Below, piece after piece: positions 51,882 to 61,083 of a stretch of 64,000 nucleotides of DNA; position 1 is the first letter of the stretch; every line of letters begins with the position of its first letter. Where the stretch lies: positions 2,684,501 through 2,748,500 of the forward strand of contig NZ_CP091430.1 of assembly GCF_024734895.1 (NCBI RefSeq). Reading direction: 5' to 3'. A model generated the notes under the pieces. That model saw nothing but the letters and a program-made list of their open reading frames with translations, made no database searches and was not told the DNA's origin. This DNA is from Paenibacillus spongiae. GTDB lineage: Bacteria; Bacillota; Bacilli; Paenibacillales; Paenibacillaceae. The position numbers and the translations under genes are program-made.

Positions 51882-53033
51882 CTAGCGCGTTCTGGCCTTA
51901 TACTTGCCTGTGTGAATAATCTTTATCTTGACGGTTATCTTGTTTAAGGTATCCTCTTTGAGCGCGATTTTTCCCTCCCTATTCAATTTATGGTACATGT
52001 CCGGTTCATTGCGGTGCAACAGCGCCAATAATCCGTAAATATCCGTTTGCTTCCGGACCCCTGTCTTATAGGTGTGAAGAATTTGACCGCGAACGACTGC
52101 TGCCGCTTGAGCTTCCAGCTTATCGATGGTAGTGTCGTGCGTCATTTCTTCTATATTGCCCTTCATATACACATCAATATTAAACCTGACTGCATTGTTC
52201 GCGACAAACGGTTTGATGCGATAGCGGGGGTTGGTTAGAATGATCGCCGTGTGAGGGGGTTCATTGGGCGGAACATTAATCAGAAATCGTTTCGTCCGTT
52301 CCTCCAGCCATTTATAGCCAATGAGGTCATCCAGCGAAAACCAGCCCTTTAACTCCTTATTCTGTACAATATAGGCGCCGTTATTAAGGAACATCGGTTT
52401 TTTCTTTTCATCCTCAATCCAGCTTTCTTCCGTTATCGCGAGTGTAGGAAGCAACGTCGCGCGCAGCGGTTCGTTGACCTCCGAGATGACTCGAAATCGG
52501 TATTGAGGCGGAAGCTCGGATTGCTGTTTATAGCTCTCCTCAGGCGAATCCAGGATCGTTTCGAGAGGAGACAGGTTCAAGATCGCCCGCTGCGTCAATA
52601 CTTTGGGCATCGCTTCTTTCGTCACATAGACGAGGATGTTATAGCGGATCTCCCGGTACCGGTTGAGCGCATCGTAAGCCTGCAGCTGCGCATGTTTATT
52701 TTTGATAAAATTGTCGGTGAACACAATCGCCCGTACATGCCCCCAAAATATACGGAGCTGCGAGGTTCGATAGAGGGAAGAGAAGGCTTCGGCTACGGTT
52801 TTCCCTTTCCCTTTTCCTACCCAGATCGGGATGCTCTTCCCGATTTCCAACGTTTCGGTCTTGGCAACCTGGGAGAAGCTTAGCACTTGTACGTACGAGT
52901 GAAACAAGCCGTCCTTGTAGTCAAGGCCGATCGCCGTTGCGTAATCCATGCTTTGTATCGTTTTGGAGCCCCAACAACCGGTTAGAGCGAAGAGAAGCGT
53001 CACACCCAGACATAGCTTGGCTAACCGAATCAT
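51882..53033 (-). CDS. gerC: Germinant receptor C subunit (Ger(x)C lipoprotein)
   Basis: A 383-aa lipoprotein of the spore inner membrane. The signal ends in the lipobox LFALTGC (Cys near 20), followed by the family-typical WGSKTIQSMDYATAIGLDYKDG. The C-terminal domain keeps GerC features such as KPFVANNAVRFNIDVYMKGNI. Its ATG lies one base after the stop of the adjacent gerA, so the two are translationally coupled. With the A and B subunits it forms a nutrient receptor that triggers germination. No germinant can be predicted. Ger operons are normally expressed in the forespore. Confidence 0.92.
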   Translation of the reverse strand: MIRLAKLCLGVTLLFALTGCWGSKTIQSMDYATAIGLDYKDGLFHSYVQVLSFSQVAKTETLEIGKSIPIWVGKGKGKTVAEAFSSLYRTSQLRIFWGHVRAIVFTDNFIKNKHAQLQAYDALNRYREIRYNILVYVTKEAMPKVLTQRAILNLSPLETILDSPEESYKQQSELPPQYRFRVISEVNEPLRATLLPTLAITEESWIEDEKKKPMFLNNGAYIVQNKELKGWFSLDDLIGYKWLEERTKRFLINVPPNEPPHTAIILTNPRYRIKPFVANNAVRFNIDVYMKGNIEEMTHDTTIDKLEAQAAAVVRGQILHTYKTGVRKQTDIYGLLALLHRNEPDMYHKLNREGKIALKEDTLNKITVKIKIIHTGKYKARTR

Positions 53034-53034
53034 G

Positions 53035-54522
53035 CTACTCCTCCTTAAACCGGTCCGGATCGATAGGGCTAAGCCCTTCAGGCCGCTGGCTCATCTTCCG
53101 CCATGGGAATCGGAGAATCGATTTAAACAAGCCGCTCCAGCTGAAAACAGGCCCCATACCAGACATATAAGGCAATCCAAAGGAACGAAGACTGCCCATA
53201 TATCCGACAAGCAGGACAATACCCAGGAGCAGGCCATACATCCCGAGAACAGAGGCGATGAAGAAGAGCAGCAAACGGATAATGCCCACGGATTGGCTCA
53301 AAGACTGATTGACGAGCGTCACGCCGGATACGGCCGTCAAGGCTCCGACGACAACGACGCTTGGCGAGATCAGGCCCGCCCGAATCGCCGCATCGCCGAT
53401 GACCAAGCCGCCGATGACCGTCAAGGTCTGACCGATCGAGCTGGGCAGGCGCAGGCCGGCTTCCCGGAAGATTTCCAGCAGGATGAGCAGGATAAACAGC
53501 TCGAGCTGACCGGAGAACGGAAGGCCTAGTCGGGATGTGGCAATGGTCGCCATTAATCGGAAGGGCAGCTGGTCCGGATGATAGGATGACAATGCCACCC
53601 ATGCGCCCGGCATCAGGACCGTGATTACAAAGCTTAACAACCGAATTAAGCGGGCGAACGACACATATTCGTAACTAAAATGCAAATCCTCGGGCGATTT
53701 CATCAAGAGCGAGAAGCTCCCCGGGCCGATCAAGACCAGCGGGTTGCCGTCGACGATAATGACAAAACGTCCGGCTAGCAAGCTCGCTACAACCTTATCC
53801 GGTCTCCCTGTGAAATCGAGCAGCGGAAATAAGGAATATTTGGAGTCGACGATCATATCCTGGAGCTGGTTAATGCTGTACAGACCATCGATATCGATTC
53901 CGTTTAACCGTTTGCGCACCTCTTTAACGATATCTGGATTGAGGATATCCTGGAAATATAACAAGGCCACCTTTGTCCTCGTTCGTCTTCCCAGCACGAA
54001 GGTTTCGTTGCATAAGGATTGGCTTCGGATCCGTTTGCGTACGAGCCCCACATTCGTCAGAATATCCTCAACGAAGCCATCTTTGGGGCCTTTGATCGTA
54101 ATCTCCGTGCTGGATTCCTCGGGCGAACGTTCCGGCCGGTTGCAGATGCTCAATCTGAATATAGCGTTATCGGATGCCGGAAACACAAGAAGCAGATCTC
54201 CCTGAAAGATCCATTCCGAAAGCTTATTTACAGAAACTTCCTCTTGGGTCGGAATTAGCGGCAGTGTGCCATGAACGGGTCGTTCATGCAGCGTGGAAAA
54301 GCCCTGCGAGCAGTACAAGCGCTCCAGCTCCGGAAGAACGGATCTGCTGATCATGGAAGAGTCCGTCACGCCTTCTCCGTAAAGCAAGACAACCTCCGAT
54401 GAGGCTTCCTCACTCAGCTGAAGTCGTCTGACCGTGACGTCCGAAGCATGAATGAACAGCTTCTTAAGCTTCTCGAACGTCCATTTCTCCGATCGTTGGG
54501 GATTTTGATTTATACCGCTCAT
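53035..54522 (-). CDS. gerA: Germinant receptor A subunit (GerA family)
   Basis: A 495-aa membrane protein. ATG 54522 is chosen because GAAGGAGGAG precedes it; the frame is open to 54705 inside gerB. The soluble N-domain (about 1-240) leads to the conserved VVASLLAGRFVIIVDGNPLVLIGP segment near 265. Several membrane helices follow, with LPFSGQLELFILLILLEIFREAG and LPSSIGQTLTVIGGLVIGDAAI, the signature of the GerA membrane domain. The start overlaps the gerB stop by four bases. GerA proteins form the ion-channel-like core of the receptor. Confidence 0.94.
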   Translation of the reverse strand: MSGINQNPQRSEKWTFEKLKKLFIHASDVTVRRLQLSEEASSEVVLLYGEGVTDSSMISRSVLPELERLYCSQGFSTLHERPVHGTLPLIPTQEEVSVNKLSEWIFQGDLLLVFPASDNAIFRLSICNRPERSPEESSTEITIKGPKDGFVEDILTNVGLVRKRIRSQSLCNETFVLGRRTRTKVALLYFQDILNPDIVKEVRKRLNGIDIDGLYSINQLQDMIVDSKYSLFPLLDFTGRPDKVVASLLAGRFVIIVDGNPLVLIGPGSFSLLMKSPEDLHFSYEYVSFARLIRLLSFVITVLMPGAWVALSSYHPDQLPFRLMATIATSRLGLPFSGQLELFILLILLEIFREAGLRLPSSIGQTLTVIGGLVIGDAAIRAGLISPSVVVVGALTAVSGVTLVNQSLSQSVGIIRLLLFFIASVLGMYGLLLGIVLLVGYMGSLRSFGLPYMSGMGPVFSWSGLFKSILRFPWRKMSQRPEGLSPIDPDRFKEE

Positions 54523-55610
54523 GTAGGCTCCTCCTTCGGTTTTTTGGTTAGTAGCGAGATGGCAATGCAAACCGCGGATACAGAGAAAGCCGATATCAGG
54601 GATAGCGGAAAATAATAATGAAGCATCCATTGGTAGAATGCATCCTGTTCGATGGGATACATGGATATGACAATGTAACTGACAGTCGTGCCGAGGATGA
54701 ACCAATCACGCGCCCTCTTTGATCGGAAGGGCAGAAGCTCCGCCAGAATATACTGAGCGAAGCTGACGCGGATCACGGCGCCCGCCATCCATTGGAAGAC
54801 AGACAAGAAATCGACATGCTCAAGATCGTTGCCCAATTTCACGAGCCGCCACTGCTCATAGGGGGACTCAAACTGCTTGGCGGCTTCTTTATAACCGAAT
54901 TCGGTTATAGCTCCAATTACAGGCCCGATTGTGATGTAGACTAGAATGGCGCCTAATAATATAATCTGCCACACCTTGGGCTTTGACTTTATCCGGTGCT
55001 GGATCGTAAGCAGCATGATGAGCTCGACGAATCCCCCTCCCGCATAGAGCATGCCGTGAACGGCCGGCTGCCATCCATGTTCCAGTATAGGTTTTAACAA
55101 AGTAAAATCCTTGTTCGGCGTATTGGAGAAAGAGACAAAGTAACCGAGAATGATAACAAAAGGAAGCAGTATTCCGGCACTATAAGATATTACGCTAAGA
55201 CCTGATCTGGCAAAATAGAAGCAGACCAATGCCAATGTGAGGACTAATATGTATTTAGGCGTTTCAGGCAGATAGTAGGTTAAGGTCCAGGTTTCCGTAT
55301 GAATGATCGTCGTACCCCCGATGGAGTATACTTGAATGAGTATAGGGAGGATCAGGATCCAGGATACGAACGGCGTCGTCCGGCGTGCCAGCCAGGGCTG
55401 AAGCTTCTGCTTATCCGATTTCCTCATAAAGACGACGAGAAGCGCGCAATAGGGAACATAGCATACCCCAGCCAATAGAACGGCGATCCATGCATCTCTG
55501 CCGGAGGCATCCAATAGCATGGGATTGAGAATAACATGATTCGTAAGTCCGATCGCTAGCATCAAAATCAGGCAAGCTTGAAAAAAACTGATTTTTGAAC
55601 CTGTCATCAT
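54519..55610 (-). CDS. gerB: Germinant receptor B subunit (GerAB/amino-acid permease-like)
   Basis: A permease-like subunit of 363 aa if it starts at ATG 55610. That is the usual family length and places the first helix, KISFFQACLILMLAIG, at the N-terminus. The frame is open to GTG 55739, which would add 43 residues and an extra hydrophobic stretch but has only a weak ribosome binding site. Ten helices are expected. SGRDAWIAVLLAG near 35 and LQPWL...PFVSW are typical landmarks. It probably binds the germinant. The stop overlaps the start of gerA. Confidence 0.85.
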   Translation of the reverse strand: MMTGSKISFFQACLILMLAIGLTNHVILNPMLLDASGRDAWIAVLLAGVCYVPYCALLVVFMRKSDKQKLQPWLARRTTPFVSWILILPILIQVYSIGGTTIIHTETWTLTYYLPETPKYILVLTLALVCFYFARSGLSVISYSAGILLPFVIILGYFVSFSNTPNKDFTLLKPILEHGWQPAVHGMLYAGGGFVELIMLLTIQHRIKSKPKVWQIILLGAILVYITIGPVIGAITEFGYKEAAKQFESPYEQWRLVKLGNDLEHVDFLSVFQWMAGAVIRVSFAQYILAELLPFRSKRARDWFILGTTVSYIVISMYPIEQDAFYQWMLHYYFPLSLISAFSVSAVCIAISLLTKKPKEEPT

Positions 55611-55801
55611 TGCAATGATCACCCAAATCGTTATAATGTCATGTAATATTGTTCCAAACAAAATAGGTAATATACACGTTACTTGGATGTTATTGCGGTT
55701 GACTTTCCAATAATGGGGCGACGTTATTTGATGTGCCACCTTAATCGTAGACTAAGCGGATACGTATCCTCATATATAGTTTAAGGAAAGGATGTGCAGC
55801 T

Positions 55802-57430
55802 ATGAGAATCTTTATCGCTCACGATACGGATACTCTGCGAACGGTCGCTCGACAATGCAATGTCGAACTAGAGTCGTTGATTTCACTTAATCCGTATATC
55901 GATCATCCCGATTCGAATATTGCGGGCATGTCAATAAAGCTGCCCGACTTGGCAGCGGCAGCCGATAACAGAACGAACGTCCCCTCATGTCCGCCTGCCT
56001 CCCTTGATTTCAACGAGCAATGGATTCCTCTAACAACGCTCGAGGAGATGGAGCGGACGGATTACGATGTCCTCATCGTGGGTTCCGGGGCAGGAGGAGG
56101 CGCCGTCCTCTGGAGATTGGCCGAACAGTTAGGGACAACCGGCACAAGGATCGCTGTCCTTGAAAGAGGGGGACTGCTGCTGCCGACACATGCGCAGAAC
56201 ATCGCAACGATGGATATAGAACGTGTAGAGAAATATTTTCACACCGTCTCTAAATCGCCACCCGGTTATCATTCTTCCCAGACTTTTGCCCTTGGGGGCA
56301 GAACCTTGTTCTGGACAGTGGCCTGCCCTCGAATGCCTGTTTCCGAAATTGCAGGATGGCCTGTCACCCTTAAAGAAATGGATTTCTACTACAACCTGGC
56401 GGAGAAGGCCATGAACGTCACACAGAACTTTACGAAAAGCGCCTCCATTACGCAGATTCTTCTGCGTCGGCTTCAGATGAACGGTTTTTCCGATGCCATA
56501 GATGAACCTCAAGCCATGAACCTGGAACCGGCGTCGCAATATGGCGTGATCAACTCCAACGCATTCTTCAGCTCCATTGTTTTCTTCGCTCAAGCCTTGA
56601 ATCGCCCTTTCGATTTAGCCGTTAACGCGCGCGTCGTTCAGGTTCTCACGGAGAAAGGAAGAGCCGTGGGCGTCAAGGTGATGTCTCCTGACAAGAAATC
56701 CTATTTTATTAAAGCAAAGAACGTTGTGCTGGCGGCAAGCACGTTTGGAACGCCGCAAATCTTGCTTAATTCAGAGATAGAAGGAAGGGCGATCGGCCAT
56801 TATCTAATCAATCATTCCAGAGTCATGGGAACGGCCATCTTGAACCGCAGCGAGTTCCCGGAAGTGTTGGGGCCGCTTCGTATATTGGTCCCGGGCAACG
56901 ATCGTCCTTATCAAATACAGATTTTGGGTCCGGGGCCATACTACTGGGTTCAATATAAAGTGCAACCGTTGCAAGAGAAGTGGGAGATCCTTCTTGCCGC
57001 TTCCGGCAAAGTCGAAGCGAAATATGATAACAAAGTTAGCCTTGACCCTGTCAAGCGGGATGCGTATGGATTGCCGGAGCTGCAAGTCGATTTTTCCTTC
57101 AGCGAGCTTGACAAAGCCGTCATTCAAATTATGGGAGAAGGGATGCAGCAGGCCGCCTCGGCGATGAACACCCCTTTGATTTCAAGAGACGGCCAGCCTC
57201 CCCTCTGCTTGGTCGAACCAGGTTTGGAGAATCATGATATGGGAACCTGCCGCATGGGTGAGGACCCCTTTACTTCGGCAACCAATCAATACGGTCAAAT
57301 TCATGGCATACAAGGACTCTATGTCGCCGACAATAGCGTCATTCCCACCAGCGGTACCGCGAATCCTACCCTTACCTGTGTCGCACTGGCCATTCGCACG
57401 GCAGATTATATTGTCCAGCAGCTGAAATAA
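55802..57430 (+). CDS. GMC-family oxidoreductase with N-terminal LysM-like domain
   Basis: A 542-aa flavoprotein. Residues 1-50 read as a LysM-like module (DTLRTVARQCNVELESLISLNPYI, GMSIKLP), which binds peptidoglycan-type sugars. Residues 87-115 hold the FAD dinucleotide fold (DYDVLIVGSGAGGGAVLWRL, VLERGG). The C-terminal GMC part has the motif DNSVIPTSGTANPTLT. There is no signal peptide. An attractive reading is an enzyme attached to the spore coat or cortex by its LysM, between two ger operons. The substrate (sugar or polyol) is unknown. AAGGAAAGG precedes the ATG. It is followed by an isomerase gene 36 bp later. Confidence 0.87.
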   Translation: MRIFIAHDTDTLRTVARQCNVELESLISLNPYIDHPDSNIAGMSIKLPDLAAAADNRTNVPSCPPASLDFNEQWIPLTTLEEMERTDYDVLIVGSGAGGGAVLWRLAEQLGTTGTRIAVLERGGLLLPTHAQNIATMDIERVEKYFHTVSKSPPGYHSSQTFALGGRTLFWTVACPRMPVSEIAGWPVTLKEMDFYYNLAEKAMNVTQNFTKSASITQILLRRLQMNGFSDAIDEPQAMNLEPASQYGVINSNAFFSSIVFFAQALNRPFDLAVNARVVQVLTEKGRAVGVKVMSPDKKSYFIKAKNVVLAASTFGTPQILLNSEIEGRAIGHYLINHSRVMGTAILNRSEFPEVLGPLRILVPGNDRPYQIQILGPGPYYWVQYKVQPLQEKWEILLAASGKVEAKYDNKVSLDPVKRDAYGLPELQVDFSFSELDKAVIQIMGEGMQQAASAMNTPLISRDGQPPLCLVEPGLENHDMGTCRMGEDPFTSATNQYGQIHGIQGLYVADNSVIPTSGTANPTLTCVALAIRTADYIVQQLK

Positions 57431-57466
57431 GGTACATCATTTGGCTTCACATTGGAGGCACATTCC

Positions 57467-58435
57467 ATGAAACTCGGTGTGTTTATCAGTTCCGTGTTTA
57501 GCGAGCTGTCCTTTGAGCAGATGCTTGATTTCGTCCAGTCCGTCGGAATGGAAGCTCTGGAGCTTGGAACCGGCAATTATGCCGGCAATGCTTTTGTCAA
57601 GCTGGATGAGCTTCTTGCAGACGAATATAAGCGGAAAGCTTTCCTTCATGCCATTGAATCGCGAGGACTTTTTATAGCTGCTTTCAGTGTGCAAGGAAAC
57701 CCTTTGCATCCTGACAGGACCATTGCCAAAGAACATCACGAGACGTTCATCAAAACCATTCAATTGGCAAACAAAATGGGAGTGCCGATCGTCAATAACT
57801 TCTCCGGTCAGCCGGGAACGCCATATCCCGGAATATTTCCGAACTTTGTCACCGTGTCCTGGCCGCCGGAATATCCTCAACTCAATGAATGGCAATGGAA
57901 TCATGTCGTGATCCCTTATTGGAAAGAAGCAGGAAGGTATGCTGCCCTTCATCAGGTGAAAATCGGAATCGAACTTCATCCCGGCTTTGCGGTCCACTCC
58001 CCCGCAACGCTGCTGAGACTGCGCCATGCGGTCGGCGATGTGATCGGTGCAAGTTTCGATGCCAGCCATCTGTGGACACAGGGTATCAACCCCGTTGAAG
58101 CAGTGAAAATTCTTGGCTATGCAGGGGCGCTTTATTTTGTATCGACCAAGGATATGGAGTTTAACGAATTCAACATGAATATGTACGGAATTAACGATAT
58201 TCAACCGTCGGATTCGATTCGAACTCGCGCATGGATCTATCGGACGGTAGGCTACGGACATGATATCAAAATTTGGGCCGATTTGATCAGCGCATTGCAA
58301 ATGACAGGCTACAGCTACGTATTCAGTATCGAGCAGAATGATCCGCTGATGGATATGCTCGAAGGCGTTACGAAGGCGGCTAACCTAATGAAGGAGTGGT
58401 TGATTCGAGTTCCATACCGGCCAAAGAGGCCGTGA
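57467..58435 (+). CDS. Sugar phosphate isomerase/epimerase-like TIM-barrel protein
   Basis: A 322-aa protein of the xylose-isomerase-like (AP endonuclease 2) superfamily. ATG 57467 is chosen for GGAGG at 57454-57458. Recognisable strands with metal ligands are GMEALELGTGNYAG, VNNFSGQPG, KIGIELHPGFAVHSPATLLRL (Glu, His), GASFDASHLWTQGI (Asp, His) and YVFSIEQNDPL (Glu). The family includes inosose dehydratases and ketose epimerases, and its members often act next to GMC or GFO/IDH oxidoreductases. With the preceding gene it probably acts on the same oxidised sugar or polyol. The exact reaction is unknown. Confidence 0.85.
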   Translation: MKLGVFISSVFSELSFEQMLDFVQSVGMEALELGTGNYAGNAFVKLDELLADEYKRKAFLHAIESRGLFIAAFSVQGNPLHPDRTIAKEHHETFIKTIQLANKMGVPIVNNFSGQPGTPYPGIFPNFVTVSWPPEYPQLNEWQWNHVVIPYWKEAGRYAALHQVKIGIELHPGFAVHSPATLLRLRHAVGDVIGASFDASHLWTQGINPVEAVKILGYAGALYFVSTKDMEFNEFNMNMYGINDIQPSDSIRTRAWIYRTVGYGHDIKIWADLISALQMTGYSYVFSIEQNDPLMDMLEGVTKAANLMKEWLIRVPYRPKRP

Positions 58436-58495
58436 GAAAACAATAGTCCTGTTCCAGCGGAATAATAATCCGGGGAAAGGAGACGACCGGACCCT

Positions 58496-59590
58496 CTAGT
58501 TCGCCTTCTTCTTGAACATTGTAACCGCTGTGACCAGGAGCAATGGAAGGACGGCGACGACGAAGATGAATAACGGCCAGACCACAAGGACGGCTTCGAC
58601 AAACTCCGCTTCATTCTTATACATCGTAAGCGAGAGGAGCAGAGCGGCCAGCGTTATCGGAAAAACAAAGCTCTTCGCATCCTTGACGGCCAATACATGC
58701 GACAACATCTTGTTAAGAATAAACAGCATGATGGTCGTTTTCATATAAGAGCCGACGATCAAAGTCATGCCGATCACGGATTCGATCCGCTCGATGAACT
58801 CTTGCACATTAATTAGACGAGCAAGCTGAAAGAGGGAATATTTCAGCTCTCCGGCGCGGGGGCCCAAAGCCATAACCGAACATATGATCGAGACGAATAA
58901 AAGGAAACCGACTGTCAGAAGAGCGGCAAACATGAATTTATTCAACGAGCGGCCGTTTTCCTTGGAAACAAGCGGAAGAAGCATGGAAAACAGAACAAGC
59001 TCGGCGTATGGGAATCCAAAAACGATATACGCGCCATGGATAACCGATTTGTACCCGCCCGACAGCAAGGGAACCAGATAGTCCACTTGATAATAAGGCA
59101 GCACAAGCGATAACACCAGCAATACGGAGGCGATCATAACGAAGAGCAGCAAAACGAACATTCTGGCCATCACTTCAATTCCCGCCCTTGCCGTCAGGGC
59201 AGAAGTCAAAAAAATGAGGGAATGCGTCATATATACGGGAGTGCTCCTCATCAACGTGCTTTTAAAAAAACCTCCGATATCGATGACGATATAGGAAAGG
59301 TCGACTAAAACAAGAATCAACAACGGAATGAAAATGAAAACGGATAACCACTTTCCAATCGCTTGGCGGGTGTAATCAACAAAAGTCAATCCGGGATAAC
59401 GTCTGTTTAAATAGAGAACGCAAGACAGAAGAAGCATCGCGAGCCCGTTTGCGATCAGGACCGACAACCAGGCCCCGTTCTTCGCGGCCCCCGTCAAAGG
59501 GGCAGGTATATTCACGATGGCCGAACCTGCCATAAAAGAGAGAAACAGCGCCGCCATTTGTCCTGAACTGACCGTCTCCGTTTTCTTCAT
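58496..59590 (-). CDS. Germinant receptor B subunit (second permease of the right ger operon)
   Basis: A 364-aa GerAB-type permease from ATG 59590; Met at 59596 is the alternative but lies too close to AGAGGTGA. The N-terminus TVSSGQMAALFLSFMAGSAI and YPGLTFVDYTRQAIGKW are family landmarks, and ten helices are visible. It is the last gene of the operon, downstream of gerC and a small membrane gene. The same operon begins with another B subunit, so two different B proteins may share one A/C pair. Confidence 0.92.
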   Translation of the reverse strand: MKKTETVSSGQMAALFLSFMAGSAIVNIPAPLTGAAKNGAWLSVLIANGLAMLLLSCVLYLNRRYPGLTFVDYTRQAIGKWLSVFIFIPLLILVLVDLSYIVIDIGGFFKSTLMRSTPVYMTHSLIFLTSALTARAGIEVMARMFVLLLFVMIASVLLVLSLVLPYYQVDYLVPLLSGGYKSVIHGAYIVFGFPYAELVLFSMLLPLVSKENGRSLNKFMFAALLTVGFLLFVSIICSVMALGPRAGELKYSLFQLARLINVQEFIERIESVIGMTLIVGSYMKTTIMLFILNKMLSHVLAVKDAKSFVFPITLAALLLSLTMYKNEAEFVEAVLVVWPLFIFVVAVLPLLLVTAVTMFKKKAN

Positions 59591-59622
59591 TAACATTCAC
59601 CTCTGCAAATCAATCAGAAGGG

Positions 59623-59865
59623 TTACGACGGGAGCTTGACCGATTCCACGATGCTTCTCGCCGGGCCGGCAAAGAAGGCATTAAGTAGATCATCGAGGTT
59701 TGGCAAGCTCCAATCCGTTACATAGATCACGCTCAGATAACCGGCTGCGATTACGATCATGCTGTAAGCGATCCGCTCCAGGAGCCCGAATTCCTTCCAT
59801 TTCGGACCGTCAGCGACAATGATCGAAACATATAAAACAACTAAAAACAACAATTTTACAAGCAC
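59623..59865 (-). CDS. Small two-helix membrane protein of the right ger operon
   Basis: An 80-aa protein starting with GTG 59865; AGGGGG lies seven bases upstream. Two hydrophobic segments (about 3-18 and 32-52) flank a short polar loop. The C-terminal part, DLLNAFFAGPARSIVESVKL, is amphipathic. It sits between gerC and the second gerB, in line and closely spaced (27 bp after gerC). I recognise no family by sequence. The size and topology recall the D subunits described for some germinant receptors, but the other small protein at 62615 is a better match. Confidence 0.75.
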   Translation of the reverse strand: MLVKLLFLVVLYVSIIVADGPKWKEFGLLERIAYSMIVIAAGYLSVIYVTDWSLPNLDDLLNAFFAGPARSIVESVKLPS

Positions 59866-59892
59866 ATAATCGCCCCCTGTTCGAGGTTTGAC

Positions 59893-61050
59893 TCATTCGA
59901 CATATGGCTTTCCGATATCCATTCCCGTGGATGTCACATTCACCTTGACATCGACTTTGAAAGGAATGCGGGCGAAACGCTCTTCCCAATCCGGTTTCCA
60001 GCGCTTCCACAGTTCCGGATTTTTTGTGTAAACCAGATCTCCGATTCCGATCGCGTCCAGCTTTTTTTTCTGCAGAAGCTTAATGGTTTTCCGCAGCTTG
60101 CGCTCCACGCTCTGTTCGACATGATCGACGTAACGCTTGTACCCGGCCTTGTCCTTCAGAGAATGGCAGACGAGTTCGCCGACAATTCCGTCGATTTTGA
60201 CCGACACGTGAACATCGACGGAGTCTCCCTTGATTTTAGGCGTTATTTTTGTCTTTAAGGAATCGGCTTCCAGCGTTTCATATTTCTTCGGATCCGGACA
60301 GTCGGTTTCGATAACTCCGTTATCATATTTGCCTGTCAGGACAATCAAAGATTCCGTATCCTCCTTTTTCAGCAGTCCGGCCATTCTCCCTTTTTTGATT
60401 AGCGCGGTTCCGGCTACGGGCACGGAGTTGGGATTATTTCTTTTGTCGCGAGTAATGTACGGCAGCCTCGCAATGCCTGTTTCGCTCTTCATCTGCAAAG
60501 ACAAATCCATTAAATTGGTTTCAACCGCCTTTGCGGAATAACGGTGAGCGAGCCGGGTGATTTCCCGCAGCTCCTGCGCTTCGGTTTTCTCGATATACGG
60601 ATCGACTTCCAAATAATTACCGGCTTTGTCCTTGCCAATCAGGATATCGATGGTAGCTCTCGGTTCATGGTCGCGTGAAAAAAAATCGAGGATCTCGCCT
60701 ATGTTACGCTTCTTAGCCAACTCTTCCCCGATTAACAAGACCCGCATGTGGCTCCATTGCGCCTTTCGTCCCATATGAAGCGTAAAGTCGCGAATCGCTT
60801 CAAAAACGGACTCATTGGTCACGTGTATATTAATGTAATTTTTCATCCCCTGCGCTCCGCCCGGCGTCCCGCCACCGCCACCGCCGCTCGGTTTATAAGT
60901 ATGGATGGTCAAGTCGATTTTTCCTTCCTCGGTTTCGTCGATTGCAACCGCTTGAACAAACGCATACTCGTCCAGTTCCATTTTATCCCAGCATCCCGAC
61001 AAAAGCAGACAGCACGCAAACAATATAACCGCAGTTATGGTCTTCATCAT
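59893..61050 (-). CDS. gerC: Germinant receptor C subunit (Ger(x)C lipoprotein)
   Basis: A 385-aa lipoprotein. The signal ends in the lipobox CLLLSGC, followed by WDKMELDEYAFVQAVAIDETEEG, the standard GerC start. A Gly-rich loop (PSGGGGGGTPGG, about residues 54-65) is an unusual insertion in the first domain. Domain motifs HMGRKAQWSHMRVLLIGEE and ILDFFSRDHEPRATIDILIGKD are well conserved. It has two adjacent ATGs, with AAGGA upstream. It follows gerA by 33 bp. Like other GerC proteins it should sit on the outer face of the spore inner membrane. Confidence 0.94.
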   Translation of the reverse strand: MMKTITAVILFACCLLLSGCWDKMELDEYAFVQAVAIDETEEGKIDLTIHTYKPSGGGGGGTPGGAQGMKNYINIHVTNESVFEAIRDFTLHMGRKAQWSHMRVLLIGEELAKKRNIGEILDFFSRDHEPRATIDILIGKDKAGNYLEVDPYIEKTEAQELREITRLAHRYSAKAVETNLMDLSLQMKSETGIARLPYITRDKRNNPNSVPVAGTALIKKGRMAGLLKKEDTESLIVLTGKYDNGVIETDCPDPKKYETLEADSLKTKITPKIKGDSVDVHVSVKIDGIVGELVCHSLKDKAGYKRYVDHVEQSVERKLRKTIKLLQKKKLDAIGIGDLVYTKNPELWKRWKPDWEERFARIPFKVDVKVNVTSTGMDIGKPYVE

Positions 61051-61083
61051 CGTTCATCCTTCCTTCTCCGTTATTGAAGACGA

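Noticed and set aside
54523..54705. 61-residue N-terminal extension of the left GerA
   Set aside because: It lies inside gerB, in another frame, and ends at a strong ribosome binding site for ATG 54522.
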